Positions 44,473-55,284 of a stretch of DNA of 64,000 nt are shown one piece after another. Numbering within the stretch: position 1 is the stretch's first letter; each line of letters begins with the position of its first letter. The stretch lies in the NCBI GenBank assembly GCA_946894095.1, contig OX335655.1, positions 2,790,001 through 2,854,000 of the forward strand, read 5' to 3'. Below the pieces are notes generated by a model. The model was not told where the DNA came from. It searched no databases and saw only the letters and a program-made list of their open reading frames with translations. Origin of the DNA: Incurvaria masculella. Lineage: Eukaryota; Arthropoda; Insecta; Lepidoptera; Incurvariidae. The position numbers and the translations under genes are program-made.

Positions 44473-44673
44473 CCTTGCGGAGGCCGCTGCGTCGACCACA
44501 GAAGGTGTCCACCACATCGGTGAAGTTGTTGGTCTCCCACTCGTCCAACTAGGGGGCGTCCACCAGCGTGAACAGGTTCGAGGGCGGTCGCGGCTCGCTA
44601 GCAGGAAGTCCTCCGCCGCGCAGGACACTCCATCACCACAGAAGTTGATCACAAGGACAAGAATGGCTATGAG
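44473..44673 (+). pseudogene. Tandem pseudo-exon copy 3 (possible poison exon)
   Basis: 233 bp after copy 2 and more diverged (GTCCACCAGCG, GGTCGCGGCTCGC). It keeps the TAG at 44550-44552 and a donor-like GTGAGA at 44674. The array ends here; the following sequence is unrelated. Confidence 0.75.
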
Positions 44674-44679
44674 GTGAGA

Positions 44680-47426
44680 TGTCAAATACGGCTCAGTCTA
44701 CGAGCAGTTCAAGTACTCGCGGCCTGCAGTTTGGAAGGTTTGCTTTATGGAAGGAATCCTGTCTTCAAAAGGGTGCTTTTCTCCAGGTAGCATCCGATCT
44801 TTCCATCCTGTTTCATAGAAACTGAACCTAAGTAGAGCGAATGGGTGATGAATAATTTAGAGAAATTATCGTGGCAGGCGACCTAGGAGACCAGCTTGTT
44901 GAAGGTGCAAAAATAAAGGTCAGCTGAATAGCACCTGTAATGACGGAGCATACGATTAAAAAATATATCTGTAGAGAACGCTTTAGGAGTATGCTGTTAT
45001 CGTACCGTACTCCATCATCACTGCCTACCTCTTCGGGAAATTGGCGTAAAAAAAACGGTCTGAATGAAATAATTTAATATGCCCAGGATCCGAGTCACCA
45101 GTCCTTTACCAGAGTTGAAAATTAATGGCTAGACCACGGAGGATAGAGGGAGAGAGGAGATGCTTTTAACTCATATTACTAAGGATCGCAGCGTGACACT
45201 GTGCGGGGAAGTGGGGGGAAAATCGCTTCATGGTGGGGTCATGTTTGCGAAATCCATCTACCGGAAGAATCGATATTCTGGTAGCAGCTATTCCGAGAGT
45301 TATTCTTAGTGGTTACAAGACTACAATTAGATGGTGCCTTTTAAATACTACAATACTAATACAACTAAGTGTTTTTTCTATAAAAAATACCTTAGAAATT
45401 TAAATCTATGCCTTCGCGCGGATTCAAATAATTTTAATTTAAAAATGTCATTAAAATTTGCATCATTAGATCAACATTTCTTACCGTAAAACGAAAATGA
45501 TTGCGCGCCATCTATCGGCACATAGCAAGAGCGATACATCGACAACAATGCTCGAATATTGATTCAAATTATAAAATATGAGGTGTTTTACTGACAAATA
45601 AAACGTAATTCCACCTACAAACTTTAGATTATTTTGTCATGTGTAATGTTTGCAACATTTTACACAAAATCTCATCGTGTAATCGACTGTTCGCCGAAAA
45701 TTACGCCGCAGACCATATTATTGTCCCACAACCTAACACCGCCAGCGCCATGTCGCGAATGACACTAAGCCACGCCTTCTTATCACGTGGGCTGTGACGT
45801 AGCGACCCACTTGGTGGACACAGACCCAGTTTTCTTAGACCATCTCCTCGGTTGGCTAAACTCATTTAACAACATACAGCCATCGCTTGATATATCAACT
45901 ACAGAAAGTATCTAACAACGACAGAGTTGGTTAAAAATAGCAAGGACGAATGTTAAGACAATATAGTGTCCCGACACGGATGCAAAGTAACTGCAATAGG
46001 TTCTTTGAACTGGCTCACGACAACCGGTTGGCCTTCTTGCTTTGTGCGGACACATTTTGGCTCATTGGTCAAAAGGTAGGTACATGAGTTGACCGGTGGA
46101 GGATACCAAACCGGTACAAAGGTACTCTTGTTACTGTCGTGTTGCCGAGTGACAAAGAAGGACTGTTCCGCGTAGACAGTATGTAAGTAGTGGTCAAAGC
46201 ATTTATATGTAGAGGTCGATTAATTCTAGTTAAAATACAACAGTTGTTGAAGGGTAAGCAAGAATAAGGTTACCTTTATCTATGCTCCTAAAAAAAATAA
46301 TCTAGAAGTCTTCTGTTCATCTACCTACGAGTATGCGTATGTTTTTGGTTGTTTGCAGACAATAATTTTACTTATGAAAATCTCACGCTGGAGACTGGGT
46401 TTTTTCTATTCTATTGGAAGAACACCAACAGCAAAATGAATAAAACTAACGAATTAAGTAAAATATTTCCTATGGGCAAAGGATACCTGAGGGTTGGGAT
46501 GGATTAGAGTCTAAGAGAAATGAAGGTTGGAGGGATAAGCAACTGCAAGCGGATAAGCCTTCGTGTTAGTTAAATCCTTACCAATGAAGCACATCTTTAT
46601 GAATATTTTTAAGTATGCATTGAAGTAAAAGTAGACCTTATTAAAGTAAGAGCAAACATTACAAATTTAAGTCAAAGGTCAGTTCTGTATGTATTGCCCA
46701 GAAGAAAAAAAAATTAAAATAATCAAATTTCATTAAAATATAAATAAAATTTAAAATTCAAAATAAAAAAATAATAATAAATAAATAATCCTCGAATTTG
46801 TCCTGCGGTAATTCCAAGTACGCAGCGCAACAATATTGTGCAATTATACTAAGGGAATATCCAGAGCAACCACTAAAATGCATGCTGATAAAATTATGTA
46901 TATTTCAAATAATGAGCACGAACTAGATGTCAAATAAAAACATCGATATTAAAGTATTATAATTATGTTTTTTAAATAATGAGATTTTTTCGGATTACTT
47001 CGGATGTGTTTTTCTTTACTTTGGATGATTTAATTGGATTACGGTAATGTAGTATCTACTAAATACAAGCAAATTATTAAATGAGGTCAAAATTATTTAA
47101 TCTTGTTTCTTCTTTTACCCAAACAACTTGAGACCAACTAAGAATCGCCGATGCAAGGAGCTAATAGTTCACCTTGCCTGCCGCATGAAATATGTCTATC
47201 AAAAACTTGTAAAACGTTCTAGTGGTTTTCTATCAATGGACTCAACCGACCCAGGATTAATGAGTCAAATCGAAGTGAATATGTTTTCTGGTTCTAGTGT
47301 TTCTAATTTCTGAGTCACAAGTTCTATAACATCAATTATAACCGATTTACAATCATTTGCAAAAACGCGGACGTCTGAAGCGACATCATTGCTTTCAGTT
47401 ACTTTTACATCCTTGTCCTTCCACAG
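44680..47426. other. Chitinase intron, unique sequence
   Basis: Intron between the linker exon and the first GH18 exon. Mostly unique and AT-rich, without an exon I can support. A SINE-tail-like block (ATTACGGTAATGTAGTATC) is near 47036. The frame at 47128-47313 has no support. Confidence 0.5.
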
Positions 47427-47664
47427 ATCGTCTGCTACTACACCAACTGGTCCCAATACCGGACCAAGGTCGGCAAGTTCACGCCCGAGGACATCCAGCC
47501 GGACCTGTGCACCCACGTCATCTTCGCCTTCGGCTGGCTGAAGAAGGGAAAGCTCAGCTCATTTGAAAGCAACGACGAGACCAAGGATGGCAAGGCCGGC
47601 CTCTACGACAGGATAAACGCCTTGAAGAAGGCTAATCCTAAGTTGAAGACTCTGCTAGCTATTG
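47427..47664 (+). CDS. Cht7: Chitinase exon, start of the first GH18 domain
   Basis: A 238-bp exon after CTTCCACAG, with donor GTGAGT at 47665, phase 0 to 1. It encodes 79 residues starting IVCYYTNWSQYRTKVGKFTP and ending NPKLKTLLAIG. This is the first strand and helix of the GH18 barrel plus the start of conserved motif I (KxxxxxGGW). The intron splits motif I between its two glycines. Strong GC3 bias against AT-rich flanks supports coding. Identity as a group III chitinase rests on the CYYTNWSQYR and FGWLKKGKL segments. Confidence 0.93.
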
Positions 47665-47934
47665 GTGAGTATTTGATTGAGTATAAAGGTTGCTTTTATG
47701 GATTTCACGCTAAGTGGTGCGTTTCTTAGGGGGACGAAATAAAATTATAGTTTATTATTGAGGATTAACTTATATTGTAAGCATTGGATGTTCGTTTAAT
47801 TTAAGATAGTTTTTGTTTTATGTTATTAAATAATTCGAAATTTTCTATAACCGGTAGAAGAAAATTGTGAAATAAAATATAAAAAAGATAAAATTGAGGA
47901 CATTTTAACGTATGTTATATGTATGTAGAATCGA

Positions 47935-48155
47935 CCGTGAAGCAAGAACACATTAATTTATTAAATGAATAAACATGGTTAAATAACGACTTTATGAGCA
48001 AAGTGCAAAGCAAGGAAACCTATCGCAGGTAGTGCGTCTGGCAATTTTATACCACCTGCTACAACCTGTAACTTCAAATTCTTCTACAGTCACTCGTTTG
48101 CGCTAAGCTAGTAAAACTCTTTTTACAGCGTGTCTTTCCTTCACGGTTGATTCTT
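47935..48155. repeat. Possible inverted-repeat element
   Basis: AATCGACCGTGAAGCAAG near 47930 and CTTCACGGTTGATTCTTC near 48139 are imperfect inverted ends of a ~225-bp segment. Similar GATCGTGAAGCAAGGACATA occurs at 41251. Weak. Confidence 0.3.
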
Positions 48156-49081
48156 CATGGTATACCTATTCGTTGAAAAAATTTTAGTACTTTTTTAAAT
48201 ACTAAATATTTTTGTCACGCCGTAAAAAAACCACGAAAGTGGTTAATGTAAATGCATTCATTCTTCAATATCATCAAATATTATTTCAAGTGTCATTCAA
48301 GTTGACTCATATCTTGAAAAAATCCTTCATTCTTTCTTACATCACCAAAGCTCTGAGATTGTCTAATGATCGGTTTATCAGTAACGAGGCACGAAACTCG
48401 ACAAAACCTCGTGCTCTACGGGTGTGCATTTCCACCGATAGAATGCTTGAATGAGCGCGCAAAATTAGTTTAGTGATGTCAACAATGTCATTGATCGATA
48501 GATCATAAATAATATAGTCATGAATGAGTTGCCTTTCATTAATTTTCAATTCAATCTCCTGTTAACCAATTTTATGGGTTGTCAATATTTTAAAATAAAA
48601 TTTGAACATTTGAGGTGGGTGTTTCGTTTTTTTAGGACAGTTCATATGCGATTAATGGTTTCTGATTATTATATTTTTGACTCCCAATTATTAGCATCGC
48701 CGACTAAAAGATGATTCCACAAGCTAGATTCTTATCTTTGTTACAAAATGTTGATTGAAGAAAGTAAATTATATCCATACAATATTCTCTAGCGTTGTAC
48801 GTATATGATATGAAATAATCAAAAGCGTTTTTTTACTCTGGCTTCGCTTTTAAATTCGGACCATTTGTCAGTTTGAAAATTTGATTAATTTTCAATAGTC
48901 CATACCTTTTTCCGATTTAAATTTCTTGAAAACTGAGTTCATCTCATTGAATAAAATTTTAGTCGGCAAATTTTTTCATTTTCTTTTGTGTTTTCCATAG
49001 TTGTTTCGAAAAGGTGGTAAATGCTATAGGCTTATCATACCTTTAAAATTGGATCATATATCCATCAATTTCGGTAACATA
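48156..49081. other. Intronic AT-rich sequence, no exon seen
   Basis: Short frames only, without motifs. Confidence 0.45.
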
Positions 49082-49115
49082 GAGAGTATACGCTTAAATT
49101 AAAGCGTATACTCTC
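49082..49115. repeat. 14-bp perfect inverted repeat
   Basis: GAGAGTATACGCTT at 49082-49095 and AAGCGTATACTCTC at 49102-49115 form a perfect short hairpin with a 6-bp loop. Confidence 0.6.
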
Positions 49116-49293
49116 GTATACTAAGTAATTAAAGCGTTTTCATATACTTCAGATGAAAGTAAATAAAACAAGACTTAAATCAGGTGCATACAATGTTTGG
49201 GTGTCCAACAAATAAATTGATTCAGTTCGAATAAAAAAAATATTTTGAACGCTCGCATATCTTATCATATCTATCTTATTGATGGCCTTTATA

Positions 49294-49543
49294 CAGGGTG
49301 TTAACGGAGTTATGGTCCAAACGTTAACCACGTGTTCCTTGGCATATTTGGAGCAAAAAAGGTAGATAATTTTTTTTGTACGACTGAAAAAAAAATTGTC
49401 ATCCCCATACATTTTTGTAAATACCTACACACAAATTGTATGGGGAGGACAATCTTTTTTTCAGTCGTACAAACATTTATTTTCTTCAAATATGCCAAGG
49501 AAAAGGTGGTTAACGTTTGGACCATAACTCCGTTAACACCCTG
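49294..49543. mobile_element. TA-flanked foldback MITE (Tc1/mariner-like ends)
   Basis: Ends CAGGGTGTTAACGGAGTTAT and its complement, flanked by TA (49292-49293 and 49544-49545). The arms extend ~60 bp, including a matched pair of TTGGCATATTTG and CAAATATGCCAA. A second inner inverted pair is GTCGTAC / GTACGAC. CAGGGTG ends with a TA target are typical of Tc1/mariner-derived MITEs. 250 bp, non-coding. Confidence 0.75.
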
Positions 49544-49595
49544 TATTATACAATAAAGTAAGCAAGCATAGGCAGTATGGAATGACAATGTAATA

Positions 49596-50842
49596 GGTCG
49601 GGGAAAAAGTATTTTCGCATTATAGTATGTATGAACTTGTAATAAAATCTCTTTGGCTATACTATTTGTATCTGGCTGGTTTTGGTATCATTGAAAGTTT
49701 AAATTTTAAAGAACATAATTCCAAATTCAAATTAGGAAAATGTGTGATTCTCATTTGTTTTTCGTACTGTCAAAATGAGTGAATCTAATGAAGAAATTCG
49801 ATACATTTTAAAATTTTACTACAAAAAAGGTAAAAATGCAACGCAAGCCGCGAAAAAAATTTGCGATGTTTATGGACCTAGTGCAGTGTCTGTGAGAGTA
49901 GCACAAATTTGGTTTAAGCGTTTTCAATCCGGAAATTTTGATGTCAAAGATGCACGTCGCTCTGGTCGCCCTATTACGGATAAAATGGATGCCATTTTTG
50001 AAAAAGTGGAGCAAGATCGGCATATCAGTAGTTACGACGTAGCTGAAGAACTAGGAATTGACCACAAAACAGTTTTGGCTCGATATTTGGGTACCTCACG
50101 AGCTCACTGAAAGAAACCTAATGAACCGTGTACTCATTTGTGATTCTTTATTACGACGTAATGAAACCGAACCATTTTTGAAGAAGCTGATAACTGGTGA
50201 TGAAAAGTGGATCACGTACGACAAGAACGTGCGAAAAAGGTCGTGGTCAAAGGCCGGTCAAGCTTCACAGACTGTGGCGAAACCAGGGTTAACTCGCAAC
50301 AAGGTGATGCTGTGTGTGTGGTGGGATTGGAAGAGCATTATTCATTATGAGCTGTTACCACCAGGCAGGACCATCGATTCTGAACTCTACTGCGAACAAC
50401 TGATGAGATTAAAGCAAGAAGTTGAGAGAAAGCGGCCGGAATTAATCAACAGAAGGGGTGTGGTTTTTCATCATGATAACGCTAGACCTCACACATCTTT
50501 AGCCACTCAGCAAAAACTAAGAGAGTTTGGCTGGGAGGTGTTAATGCATCCGCCGTATAGTCCTGACCTTGCACCTTCAGATTTCCACCTGTTTAGGTCT
50601 CTTCAGAATTCTTTAGGCAGTGTCAGGTTAACATCACGAGAGGACTGCCAAAACCACTTGTCGCGGTATATTGATCAGAAGTCCCAATATTTCTATAGCA
50701 ATGGGATCATGTCCCTACCTACAAGATGGCAAAAAGTTATCGAACAAAATGGTACCTACATACTTTAGTTAAATGTAAATAAACCATATTAAAAAATGTT
50801 TTGAATTTTCTTAAAAAATGCGAAGAAACTTTTTCCCCAACC
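49596..50842 (+). mobile_element. mariner element, inactivated
   Basis: A ~1.25-kb element with inverted ends GGTCGGGGAAAAAGTATTTT and the complement of GGTTGGGGAAAAAGTTTCTT, beside TA on the left. It holds a transposase gene broken in the middle. The ends are conserved at about 16 of 20 positions. It sits in the intron between chitinase GH18 exons, in the same orientation as the gene. Confidence 0.85.
49775..50768 (+). pseudogene. mariner transposase, frameshifted (D,D34D)
   Basis: The first frame (49775-50110) encodes the N-terminal DNA-binding region (MSESNEEIRYILKFYYKKGK..., with HTH-like ISSYDVAEELGIDHKTVL). The frame is then lost. The second frame (from about 50061) carries the catalytic core, WVPHELTERNLMNR, then the first Asp in ITGDEKWITYD, the second in HHDNARPHTS, and the third in SPDLAPSD with 34 residues between the last two. 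The break near 50075 coincides with the loss of about a dozen residues usually present between HKTVL and the WVPHEL motif, so a deletion of non-triplet length is inferred. The protein would not be made intact. Confidence 0.85.
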
Positions 50843-51061
50843 ATATATTAAATAATTGATCGCCAAGATGTAATCTAAATACTACAATTTTTCGATAAGC
50901 ATACGCTATGAGCATTCTAATGAGCTATTAATCGACGGTTACATAAGTTGGCAGTAACCGGCTTCTGTTGAAAGTATGTACGCACTGAATGAGTAATATG
51001 CGAAACTAGCTCCATCTAGTAGTAGTGTCGATCCGTATATAATCTAGAAATTCCTTGCCCG

Positions 51062-51465
51062 ACGTTATTATCGAAGTCGCTCAGCGGATAGAGCAGTGGA
51101 CATGTAATCAAAAGGTCTCAGATTCGAATCCTGCTTCCGACAAATGTCACGACCGAAAACGTTTTCGGATTATTTTCAAAATCTAATTGTTGATGAGAAA
51201 AAGTAAAAAAGTAAATGTAGATATCGCTGAAACCCAATACCCGCGAATGGTATGTTTTGCTGGTTCGGGTCCAGCCTTGCAGTATATTCGTAAAACAGTT
51301 CTTTTTACTGGGCTCTTTCTTCAATTAATGTATCCTTGCTTCACGATCGATTATAAATACATACATGTCACATTCCTTCAAAATAATGTCGTTGGATAAC
51401 CGCAAATCAAAGACATAACGGTAATGTCGTATCCATTAAAATACATAAAATTATCAAGTTACAAA
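51062..51465 (+). mobile_element. tRNA-derived SINE (third family), Thr-tRNA-like head
   Basis: 51066-51141 resembles a threonine tRNA: D-arm CGCTCAGCGGATAGAGC, anticodon loop with TGT near 51102, and T-arm AGATTCGAATCC. Acceptor and anticodon stems have several mismatches, so it is not a working tRNA. Sequence downstream (ACCCGCGAATGGTATG, GGTTCGGGTCCAGCC) is shared with 33446-33592. The end AACGGTAATGTCGTATCCAT at 51419 recurs near 7689, 10496 and 47040. Confidence 0.55.
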
Positions 51466-51856
51466 TTCAATTAGCAAAACTGCCACAACATTTTCATTGA
51501 TACAACGTTGTACGATGTGTCACATCACTGGCAGTGTGCGACCGGAGCGCGACGCGTTTCTCACGGCACAGCCGCTCATTGTCGACATTTTCACCCGTTT
51601 TCACGGCGTTTTCCAAAGAAAAACTCGACAGCGAAACGTCATTTTCCAGCGAAAAACACTCACGAAGCGAAGCGCTAGACGCTAGAGCGTTCTGTGTGGT
51701 ATCCGTTACGCAAACAAATAGAATGTGTCGCTGGGGCAATCTTCAGCGTATGGAGTCAGCTGCAACAGAATTGGGTCGGGCACAAAATCACTACAAACCC
51801 TCGGTCATACAGAGATAATTTAACACTTGCGTGAATACGCCACCAACATTATAGGG

Positions 51857-52260
51857 TTTTTTTTTTATGCGACCTGACATGGATGGCTAATACCACACAA
51901 CTACCGTTATGATATTAGCCCAATACACCACATTCCCGAAGGAATTAGGTGTCATGCCAGGACCTTCCCTTTATGAGCACGGCTATATTGAACTGGATGG
52001 AAAACACGGACAATTTTTCATTGCCGCTTCGACCATCTGTTCATCCAATGCGATGGTACCAACCCGGGCGGGCTTAAACCCTACCACCTAGTAGGGGAAG
52101 GGGACCTACAGTTTGACATGGATTCCGAGCCATGGAGCAGCTCGCATTCGTGACGAAATGCACTTATCGAACTCTGAAAGAGAAAGACAGTGGTCCAAGT
52201 TGATATAGAACCCGGGCCTCTGGTAGGCTAGTCTCCGCGCCACTAGGCTACGAGCCGCTC
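51857..52260 (-). mobile_element. tRNA-headed SINE, full length
   Basis: T-run at the left, complete body, and head at the right (complement of GAGCGGCTCGTAGCCTAGTG, ending 52260). Very similar to the copy at 23037-23449. Confidence 0.85.
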
Positions 52261-52606
52261 AAAATATACCATATGGCAAAAGTATCCAGTAAGTAAGTTC
52301 CCATTCACAGGGGAAAAACAAAATTGATCCAATTGGATCCTGGAACCTCGACTAGTCTGTTTATTAAATATGCTTCATAAGCAGCATTCGTTGATAATAT
52401 TGTATTTAATTTTGAATGAATTGAATTTCAACTGAGCATCCTTGGTCACTGACATAATAAAAGTCGATAATAATACGGATTGCTGATTAAACTATGCAAA
52501 AGACCTACTGAGATCGAAAATACCTCGTCCTTCCAATATTACACAATAATTCCATAATTAAAAATTAAAACATGAATTAATTTAATAGAAAAATATACAA
52601 CTTATT

Positions 52607-52988
52607 GTCAGCCTCAGTGGCCCAGTGGCGCGACACTTCGGCGATCACTCTCCGAAGTTAAGCAACGCTGGGTCCGGTCTGGTCTTGGATGGGTGACCAT
52701 TCGACCGTTGAGAGAGGCTGACCGTGGTTCGGATTCCACGTTAAACTGTAGGTCCCCTTCCTTACTAACTAGCTGGTAGGGTTAATCCCGCCCGGGTTGG
52801 TACCATCGCATTGGATGAACGATGGCCGAAGCGGCAATGAAAATTGTCCGTGTTTTTCATCCAGTTCAATGTAGCCGTGCAATATAAGTAAAGTCCTGGC
52901 ATGGCACCTAGTTCCCATGTGGTGTGTTGGGCTAATACCATGACAGAACTTGTGGTATTAGCCATCCATGTCCAGCCACATAAAAAAA
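52607..52988 (+). mobile_element. 5S-headed SINE, full length
   Basis: Head GTCAGCCTCAGTGGCCCAGT, 5S-like block 52652-52700, shared body, and tail CAGCCACATAAAAAAAA. Nearly identical to the copies at 12866, 21475 and 58869. Confidence 0.88.
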
Positions 52989-53072
52989 AGCGCAAATATC
53001 CTAGGTCCTCGACCCAATATTTATTGAGTTATTGATAATTAAGGATTTTCTGCTTAAAAACCACTATCCAGG

Positions 53073-53199
53073 ACGTGTATTCTTGGCATTCAGTCATTGC
53101 GGATTCAGTAGAGTTAACAGAAGAAGAATTTACTTTGACATTGAAAACTGTTAACTCTACTGAATCCGCAATGACTGAATGCCAAGAATACACGCCCAG
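53073..53199. mobile_element. 120-bp foldback element, copy 3
   Basis: Same arms as at 14507 and 29331. The loop is slightly longer, with ATTGAAAACTG before the right arm. Flanked by CCAG on both sides, a possible target duplication. Confidence 0.85.
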
Positions 53200-53224
53200 G
53201 TATTTTCTATATAAATATTTTGAT

Positions 53225-53443
53225 GTAGCGAGCGCGTCCGCTGCGAAGGCATAGCGGTGCTACAAAACCGAAGCGCGCAAAGTAGTTCCTGAGTTGGTCA
53301 CCAGATGGCGCTACTAACCCACTTCCACGGCAAGCACTGTTTAACATGTGTAAGTAGCGCCATCTGTTGAACGACTCAGAAACTATTTTGCGCTCATCGG
53401 TTTTGTAACAGCGCTATGCCTTCGCACATGGCGCGCTCGTAAC
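53225..53443. mobile_element. Foldback MITE with ~90-bp arms
   Basis: The left arm, GTAGCGAGCGCG through AGATGGCGCTAC (53225-53316), pairs with the right arm (about 53354-53443) at roughly nine in ten positions. The ~37-bp loop is ACCCACTTCCACGGCAAGCA and onward. GC-richer than its surroundings. Directly after the third 120-bp foldback element. Confidence 0.75.
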
Positions 53444-53711
53444 ACTACAAAAACTTCACGATTAAAACAATACATGCAGGATTATTTTATTTCTAGGTGG
53501 TTTATTTAGTTTCTAACATCCTGCATTATAACATTAACAAACCAAAGCAAACATTTTGCTTTATGTGTGCGTCGAAGTAGATGACGCCAAGGTCGTTCGC
53601 GTTATTTCTCCTAAAGCCCCCTGAACATTTGAAGTAACAAACAATAAAACTGTAGTGGTCAACACATGAAGCAGAAACTTCTAATCGATATAACGCGTTT
53701 CATTACGGCTT

Positions 53712-53909
53712 TTGGCACCCACTGATACTGCCAAATATCCATTAAATCTTGTGAAACAAAAAAAAATACTGGACTTTATTAATTGGCCTCATAAGACTCC
53801 TAAAGCTGGACTTTATTGTGTGGATGTGTGCAAAGTTGTCATGAACAATGGGCATATATTTGCAATAAACATTACCTTCACTCATAATGGTCTTATAAAT
53901 GCTACATAG
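53712..53909 (+). CDS. Protein-like ORF, unknown
   Basis: An open frame with no ATG at its start (first codon TTG) reads APTDTAKYPLNLVKQKKILD FINWPHK... GLYCVDVCKVVMNNGHIFAI and ends in TAG. It looks protein-like and could be a terminal exon or an element remnant. No family or acceptor identified. Lies inside the chitinase intron, same strand. Confidence 0.2.
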   Translation: MAPTDTAKYPLNLVKQKKILDFINWPHKTPKAGLYCVDVCKVVMNNGHIFAINITFTHNGLINAT

Positions 53910-54040
53910 ACTTTTATTAAAAAAAAATTCATGGAATTAAAAATATAATTTTTCGGTGTGCTCACCAATAATAGCTACTAATGACTGTGGCGCCATCTAC
54001 ATGGACGGCAATGATCCACTTAAACTTTATAATACAGTAA

Positions 54041-54209
54041 GGCTGAGATAAATAGTCGTAACATAAACTAAGACTAACGAAAAGTACTACTTTGTGACGT
54101 CACTTTGCATTACTTTGAAGACTTCCTCCATACAAAATGTGTCAACGTGACGTCACAAAGTACTACTTTTCGTTAGCCTGAGTTTCTGCTACGACTATTT
54201 ATCTCAGCC
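54041..54209. mobile_element. TAA-flanked hairpin MITE (Harbinger-like)
   Basis: 169 bp. The left end GGCTGAGATAAATAGTCGTA is mirrored at the right. A second inner pair around CGAAAAGTACTACTTTGTGA and GTGACGTCAC extends the hairpin. TAA lies on both sides (54038-54040 and 54210-54212), the three-base target seen with PIF/Harbinger elements. Non-coding. Confidence 0.75.
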
Positions 54210-54529
54210 TAAATTTTGACGATGTAAGTAGAGAGCAGGAATTAAAAATCTTTATTCTGTTGTAACTATTTGCAAATAAAATGAATTTGGATTCGAATTT
54301 GAATTTGATAAGTTTTTTTTTACTTGTACTGTTTTTTTATTAAAAACATGTTTCTGTTAAAATTAATGTGTGTTCATGATTACTCTTGTGTAGCATCAAG
54401 TGCATCTATACTATTTTAATTTCCAGAGGGAAACGTAGCGGAGGGATATTACTTGTTATTAATAATGTTATTTTTTATGTTTTCTGTATTTCTCTCTATG
54501 TTTTCTCCTAAATAAATAAATAAAAATCA

Positions 54530-54830
54530 TCGGAAAATTTCTCCTTCCATACAAACGTAGTTTACCAAACATTTCAAAACCACTGTTCCAATTTATTTGA
54601 TATTTGGTATCCAATATCGGTCAACAAATAGCTGTGTCTGCATGACTTTGTTTTTTCGGCAAATGTATCCTAGGTCAAACCACTGAGAAAATAAAATTCT
54701 TATGCAGATTTTCGTTTTGCGTGCAGACACAGATATTTGTTGCCTGACGTTAGATATAAAATATCAATTCAATTGTGACCATGTATCGGATAGTTAATCG
54801 TCCACCTCAAACGTAGCTTGGATTAACTCT
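54530..54830 (+). repeat. Old interspersed repeat (relative at 16500-16830)
   Basis: Shares TGTTCCAATTTATTTGAT and ACACAGATATTTGTTG in the same order and spacing as 16500-16830. No coding content. Confidence 0.45.
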
Positions 54831-55067
54831 GCATAAAAGTATTGTGTTATGCAATCAGCTCATGTAACCGCATACGAGAAGCGTTATAACTTGCCCAGGT
54901 TATTGGCGATAAAGCAACAATTATTAAATGATAGTCGATCAAATGACCTCGATCAATACGTATTGCTTTCAAACAGCCCACAATTTGTTGTAATTATCCT
55001 TCCATTGGGAATAAGGTAAGATTTCAAGGCCTTAAATGAGTATATGTAGCAAATCACATTTAAGGCC

Positions 55068-55150
55068 GATTTTTCAATCCTCAGGTAGTACTTATCGGAC
55101 TGGTAGTACAAATTCACGTCTTTTCTGAGCGAGGTGAATCTAACAACTAG
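55068..55150. mobile_element. Half copy of the GGGCCGATTTTTCA MITE
   Basis: GGCCGATTTTTCAATCCTCA to CAAATTCACGTCTTT matches the left half of 55917-56165, then stops. Confidence 0.6.
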
Positions 55151-55256
55151 TAATGGAAGTTTTACATATAATTCGAACGTTGGAACAACTCTCATCAGTG
55201 CAGAAATGCACGTATCCAACTGAGAAAGAAAGTGGTGAGTGCATAAAGCAAGTCCC

Positions 55257-55282
55257 CATACTCGAGCCTGGGCTCGAGTATG
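55257..55282. repeat. 12-bp perfect palindrome
   Basis: CATACTCGAGCC and GGCTCGAGTATG are perfect complements with a 2-bp centre. Function unknown. Confidence 0.6.
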
Positions 55283-55284
55283 AC

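Noticed and set aside
43981..44677. Overlapping ORFs on both strands as separate proteins, or as alternative chitinase exons
   Set aside because: They are frames of the tandem pseudo-exon array. Each copy has an in-frame stop and a 4-base deletion, so none can replace the linker exon.
51066..51141. A functional tRNA-Thr gene
   Set aside because: Acceptor and anticodon stems have several mismatches and there is no poly-T terminator close behind. It continues into SINE sequence.
51909..52091. Recurring 60-70-residue ORFs (MILAQYTTFPKELG... and MSVFSIQFNVAVQYKEGPGM...)
   Set aside because: They recur in every SINE copy on fixed strands and are by-products of the non-coding SINE body.
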